Assembly: GCA_026874595.1 (NCBI GenBank)
Contig: CM049317.1
Location: 64,686,118 to 64,750,117 of the forward strand
Source of the DNA: Sipunculus nudus
Taxonomy: Eukaryota > Annelida > Sipuncula > Golfingiida > Sipunculidae
Direction: 5' to 3'
DNA: 64,000 bases
Part shown: piece after piece, positions 59,515 through 64,000 of the stretch
How the letters are laid out: each line of letters begins with the position of its first letter
Numbering within the stretch: position 1 is the first letter of the stretch
Position numbers and translations under genes: made by a program
Notes under the pieces: model-generated
Seen by the model: the letters and a program-made list of their open reading frames with translations, nothing else
The model's database searches: none
Told to the model about the DNA's origin: nothing

Positions 59515-60000
59515 GACCAATATAGGGTGACATTGTTGCAATCAATATTGTAATAACGTTCACTACAAAAGTGATTGGAAAGGGCCAGTTTTTGACAAAC
59601 ACTACTGTAATAACGGTCACTATTGTAATAATATTACATGGTTGTACAACTAATACTGTATAAATAGCGTCAATGACCCCTGGGTCACTCGTATTACAAT
59701 AATGACCGTTATTACAACAGTGCTTGCTCGACCCGGTCACTATTGTAATAAATGTTATTAGTGTAGTTAAATAGAAATGGGTGCTTTTTTATCGGGATAC
59801 TGGGTATGAATTATGTGTAAATTTCAAGGAATGGCATTTGTTTGGAAGAATCTCAACAAAACTGAGAAAAATTTCCGCCGACAACATGAACCACTATTGT
59901 AATAAAAAAGTATTACAATAGTTGCAACTGCAACAACCATTGTAATAATTATTACAATAGTAAACGTTATCACAATGGTGGTTGCAACGGCACCGTTAAT
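59515..60000. repeat. ATTGTAATAA/TTATTACAAT palindromic cluster
   Basis: At least ten copies of CACTATTGTAATAA-like motifs and their reverse complements are scattered over 480 bp, for example TATTACAATAGT next to ATTGTAATAATTATTACAAT. Open frames across it are artefacts. Confidence 0.75.
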
Positions 60001-61156
60001 TTGTCATCAGTATACTACAAAGCGGGGCGCACGTTTTACTGACTTCGTTGCAAATTAGAATCTGTTTTGCCTCCGCCAGAAGGGTATGCGTTCATTCCCG
60101 TACTTCTGTGTATTTGTGTCTGTATTTTTATGGCTTTTCGGTGTGGATCCGGTTCATGCTCCGGATATAGGGACGTCATTAAATATATTCACAAATGTAC
60201 AATGTATAATACAAGAATTAACCCGGGTATATGGGCCGAATAAGTGAATGTCGGAGGCTTGCATGCATTATGATGCATATTTCTAATTAATTTGAGACTT
60301 TTTTTGCAGTACATTTAAAGAAGTCGGATTTGGTTTTTAATCAATGATTTCATTTTGCACCTGCTGATATTGCTTATGAGCCGAGCCGAGGTGCAGTCAT
60401 TTAATCTAACATGAAAGACCGCTATTTGTGCTTTGTCAAAGTATAGGTTAAGCAGTTACCTTTTTTGTTAAATGTGAATACTGTATATTGTTGTGTTTCT
60501 CTCATGGTTCGTTAATTATGAACAATGTTAGTGCCATTGCTTGTACAATTTTCTTTATCAGCTGAAATGAGTGGCAAAAGATCATGGATCAAAACAGTCT
60601 GCATTTAAAAGGAAGATCCGTACACAAACGAAAATTGTTTGAAGTAAATAGATCAATTTTTGTAAAAATGAGATTTAACAAAAACTGAAGGCAGCGTCAA
60701 TTAACCCTGATTTCAAATGCGTTATATTTAAATCATTTTTTACATTTAACATCTGTATTTCGTTAATTAATCAAATGCATGCTAATTAAGAATTTGAAAG
60801 GTTCTCTTTCTATTTTGATATTTTACAAAATACATAGAAGCATTTTAATACGTTGTCTACGTGATTACTTATTAAACAAAAGACAACGTTTATTTCTGGC
60901 TTTAACGTATTGCAGACACATGCCTCTGACCCTGGCATAGCCTCTAACGTCTCTGGTTTAGGCGACGACAGTGGGTTAAGATGGTGGTGACGTCCGCCTT
61001 AGAGGCCTTAATACATAGGGGTGTCGTGTTTAGAGACCAGTATGCATGATTTCATATTGTTTAGAGACAAAAAGGAGCCACATGGTTTAGAAATGAGAGC
61101 GGTTTTATCTGCTCCACAGATTTGGGTTGTGATATCAGTTTTAGAGATGAGTATTT
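60001..61156. other. No gene assigned
   Basis: A 53-codon plus-strand frame at 60086-60247 begins like a signal peptide (MRSFPYFCVFVSVFLWLFG), but lacks splice context and may be repeat-derived. From 61020 to 61170 the motif TTTAGAGAC(C/A) recurs several times. Confidence 0.4.
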
Positions 61157-61785
61157 TTGTCAGGTTTAGAGACACGAATGGTGACTTCAAGATGCAACCA
61201 TCAGGACCACGAATTGTGCAAAATCCTGAACCGAAATACAGTCAGACTCAGCTACAGCTGCATGCCAAACATGAAAAAGATAATATCGGCAAATAACCAA
61301 ATGCTCCTTAGCCAGGAAAGAGAGAAAGGAAACACGGAAGTTAACAACGCAAATTGCAACTGCAGAAATAAAAATGAATGCCCCCCCCCCATCAAGGAAG
61401 GATGTTTAACACGGAGTGTAATTTACCAGGCCACAGTCACTAGACAAGACAAAACCACACCGAAACATATATTGGACTGACAGAGAACACATTTAAAACA
61501 CGGTTCCACGGACACACCGGCAGCTTTAAAAACAAGAAATACAGAAACAGCACCACGTTAAGCCAGTCTGTATGGACCCTGAAAGTCGAAAAAACACCAT
61601 ATGCCATCAGTTGGAAAATACTCGCGAAACGCAGGGCATATTTAACCACAACAAAGAAATGTAATTTATGCAACACGGAGAAATATTTTATCATATGCAG
61701 ACCGGAACAGAGCACAACTAATAGCAGCGAACTGACCTCCATATGTAATCGCAGGGCCAAGCACCTGCTGTGTAACATCAAGTAA
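61157..61785 (+). pseudogene. Penelope-like retroelement, 3' fragment with GIY-YIG domain
   Basis: The plus-strand frame encodes the end of a Penelope-like reverse transcriptase and linker (LCKILNRNTVRLSYSCMPNM, NCNCRNKNECP, GCLTRSVIYQATVTRQ). After a one-step frameshift near 61460 it continues into the GIY-YIG endonuclease (ETYIGLTENTFKTRFHGHTG, then WTLKVEKTPYAISWKILAK, CNLCNTEKYFIICRPE) and stops at TAA 61783-61785. The element is 5'-truncated; a C-run at 61381-61390 is another possible indel site. The minus-strand frames over it are shadows. Confidence 0.88.
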
Positions 61786-62266
61786 TCCTACAGATCCCCA
61801 CCAAATAAACACAATAGCTACCTGGACCGCGAAAACCTCGAAGAACCCAATAACCAAAGCTTAATCCAGTTAATTTAAACGGTTCACACATTATCATTTC
61901 AGTTTTTACCTAAGGAGTGGGCCGGCTGGCAAGCTGAACCAACGAAACAGTACTGTAGTAAATCATGAAATCAAGCTAACTATACACATAGTATAATATA
62001 ATTAATGCTCCTCGTACGGTAGAGCACTTTCACTGTGATGTATTGAACCGTAATGTACTATACTGATTATGTGTATGTGTGAGTGTGTGTGTGATCTATA
62101 TGTACACAATTTAAAAATGCACCCGGCAAATGTACTCATTAAGACTGTTTGATGTTTCCCTTTTTATTCCAAGAACTTATCAAGGTATAACACATGTGCG
62201 GTATGGTATATGATTGTTATGACATTCATTATATTAATGTTGAAAATGGGGATATTACAGTTATTT

Positions 62267-62368
<102 letters not shown>

Positions 62369-62439
62369 GCACACCTGAAATATATCATTGATTATAATAT
62401 GAGATGCCGAGACTCGGGCTGTATGGTATAATGTGGAAA

Positions 62440-63280
62440 AGTAGCATTTGGCACCCGTCTGAAACAGCCTCTTCCACCAGTTTTATATCGGTGGGGGCCT
62501 CTGTCGTCCGTTGGAGACACTACGCGGTGGATACCTGACCAGCCCAACGGAAGTGCATGACATATGCATGATTGGTGCGGACATATGATTGGCTGCAGCT
62601 GTTTTTCGCATTATTAGATATAATATTAGATGTAGTACTCAGCTGGAAGATTAGTCGCTAAATCAACATTCTTTTGCAATGAAGCAGCAACCGTTGCAAT
62701 TATTTGTTCGAGGCTATATATTAAGGTTTTTTAACACCGTGAAAATTCTTTTAATAAATCCAAATATGTTGTAACTGCACAGATAATCATAACATCCCTA
62801 ATCGCAGCAAAAGCGTGCCATTAGTAAGGCCAAAAAACAAAATTATTGCTCTACGGACGGTCGGAATAAAAAGAATATATGTTGCTTTTTTTCTAACCGG
62901 TCTAGACACAATACGTCGAAATTTGCAAGATTGCCTGGAAAATACAAAACATTGCTCCAATTCATGAAATTATGTATATGATCAACACAAAAAAAAAGCA
63001 AATTTCCTCGCTTTAAGAGTTATTTAGGGAATTTGTGCCATAGCCCAAATTAGCAATTACCATTTTTTTTCATTTGCACCCAAGAAATAAAAAAAAAAAT
63101 AAAACAAGAAAAAATGACCTACTAAAATAATGGCAGCGGCGAATCCGTTAACAACTTTTTTTTGTATGGCCTAACTATATATAATGGACTCACGATACTG
63201 CGTTACCGATATGAGTCAGTGACATCGCAATAAGATCTAAAGGTTAAGGAAAATATTTCTTAACGATCAAGTACTTTTTA
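62440..63280. other. Nothing recognised
   Basis: AT-rich DNA with A-runs. No exon or element could be supported. Confidence 0.5.
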
Positions 63281-63404
63281 GTTTATTTTAATAGGTGTGG
63301 TGCTGGTGATATAGCTGTCACTTCTGATGAAATACTATTAGTTTCAAATGGCTGGATTTTGACAATATTAAAAATGTTGTATACATGCATGGAAATACTA
63401 ATAA

Positions 63405-63512
63405 AAGTGTGTGTGTGTGGGGGGGGGGGGAGATGAGGAATGAAGAGAGGGCGGTTGCCGAAGGGAAGGGTGTTGGTCTTGTAGGAGTGATGCCCCCCCC
63501 CCCCCCCCCCCC
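63405..63512. repeat. (GT)n-G12 tract facing a C22 tract
   Basis: GTGTGTGTGTG runs into twelve or more G (63419-63431). Sixty bases later about 20 C follow (63491-63512). The complementary tracts could fold into a hairpin or G-quadruplex, and are prone to length error in assembly. Confidence 0.85.
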
Positions 63513-63691
63513 GTCGGTCGTTTTTAAATTCATTGTATCGTTTAACCATTTTTCTAAATTGTAATAACAAATTTACCAAACGTTAAATATACAGAATCAT
63601 ATATACCAGGTTTATAATGTTTTGTCACTTATGACCACACTCATCATATATTCCTCTAACTACTTGTAGATGAATAAAATGTTTTACATAC

Positions 63692-63730
63692 CATATCCAG
63701 CAACGAATGTGCTATTTACAATAACATCAT
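63692..63730 (-). CDS. Possible small upstream exon
   Basis: A 39-nt segment lies between acceptor-like TTTCTATTTGAAG and donor ATATG/GTATGT, phase 1-1 (DVIVNSTFVAGY). It is phase-compatible with the first lectin exon at 59390 and could belong to the N-terminus of the lectin-SH2 receptor, but the support is only splice-site shape. Confidence 0.25.
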
Positions 63731-64000
63731 CTTCAAATAGAAACAAATGTCTGCAAACTTGTTAAATTTATTGTATATTTTATCGGTGTTTTAATTATTG
63801 TATATCCCACCATTTTTATACATATCTTTATGATAAACTTGCTTGATGATCACATTATAATTATTTCTGTGAATTCCCGTGCATATAAAACGGATATAAG
63901 TTTTTAAGATGAATATTGGGCTATCTTAATGATATCTGTGTACGAAATATATTATTATTATATTTTTTTTATAAAATAGTGGCGGTAGCGTAGTGCATAT

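Noticed and set aside
60086-60247. 53-codon plus-strand frame with signal-peptide-like start
   Set aside because: No splice context or partner exon; the preceding CCTCCGCCAGAAGGGTATGCG text resembles dispersed repeat sequence.
61440-61857. Minus-strand frames of 113 and 63 codons with hydrophobic stretches
   Set aside because: They are antisense shadows of the Penelope-like element.

Overview
This window is AT-rich eukaryotic (animal) DNA: short exons with GT-AG splice sites, long introns, many (TA)n microsatellites, tRNA-derived SINEs, a Penelope-like retroelement with a GIY-YIG tail, pogo/Tigger and hAT-like elements, and secreted or receptor proteins built from C-type lectin, PAN/apple and thrombospondin type 1 modules. 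That mix suggests a lophotrochozoan, most likely a bivalve mollusc. The species cannot be fixed from the sequence. All recognisable host genes lie on the minus strand. No bacterial features, rRNA genes or CRISPR arrays were seen.

Layout. Positions 1-3.6 kb hold tandem and dispersed repeats. 3.66-4.0 kb has an orphan candidate exon beside a SINE. 5.6-6.6 kb is a decayed Tigger-type transposase. 7.8-10.6 kb is the 3' part of a gene joining thrombospondin type 1 modules to a lipase-fold domain that appears to have lost its catalytic residues. 11-20 kb is essentially gene-free. 20.1-25.8 kb is a complete five-exon gene for a secreted 255-residue protein (signal peptide, one C-type lectin domain, one PAN/apple domain); its second-last intron contains a 2-kb minisatellite. 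26-46 kb is repeat-rich and gene-free, including a trimeric tandem array and a pair of hAT-like MITEs.

46.5-59.4 kb holds the most notable locus: at least 11 exons in one continuous reading frame encoding two C-type lectin domains, a short stalk, one transmembrane helix, an acidic cytoplasmic linker and an SH2 domain. A lectin-like receptor with its own cytoplasmic SH2 domain is an unusual architecture. The gene shows internal duplications: the two lectin modules and their flanking intron repeat, and an 18-codon linker exon that now lies in the middle of the SH2 coding region. Its introns contain a solo LTR, SINE, LINE and Tigger-type insertions. The signal-peptide exon was not found. 59.5-64 kb holds a palindromic ATTGTAATAA-rich block, a frameshifted Penelope-like fragment and homopolymer tracts.

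The three host genes share a style (extracellular modules, mostly phase-1 junctions) typical of immune-recognition or mucosal secreted proteins. Their joint function is inference only.
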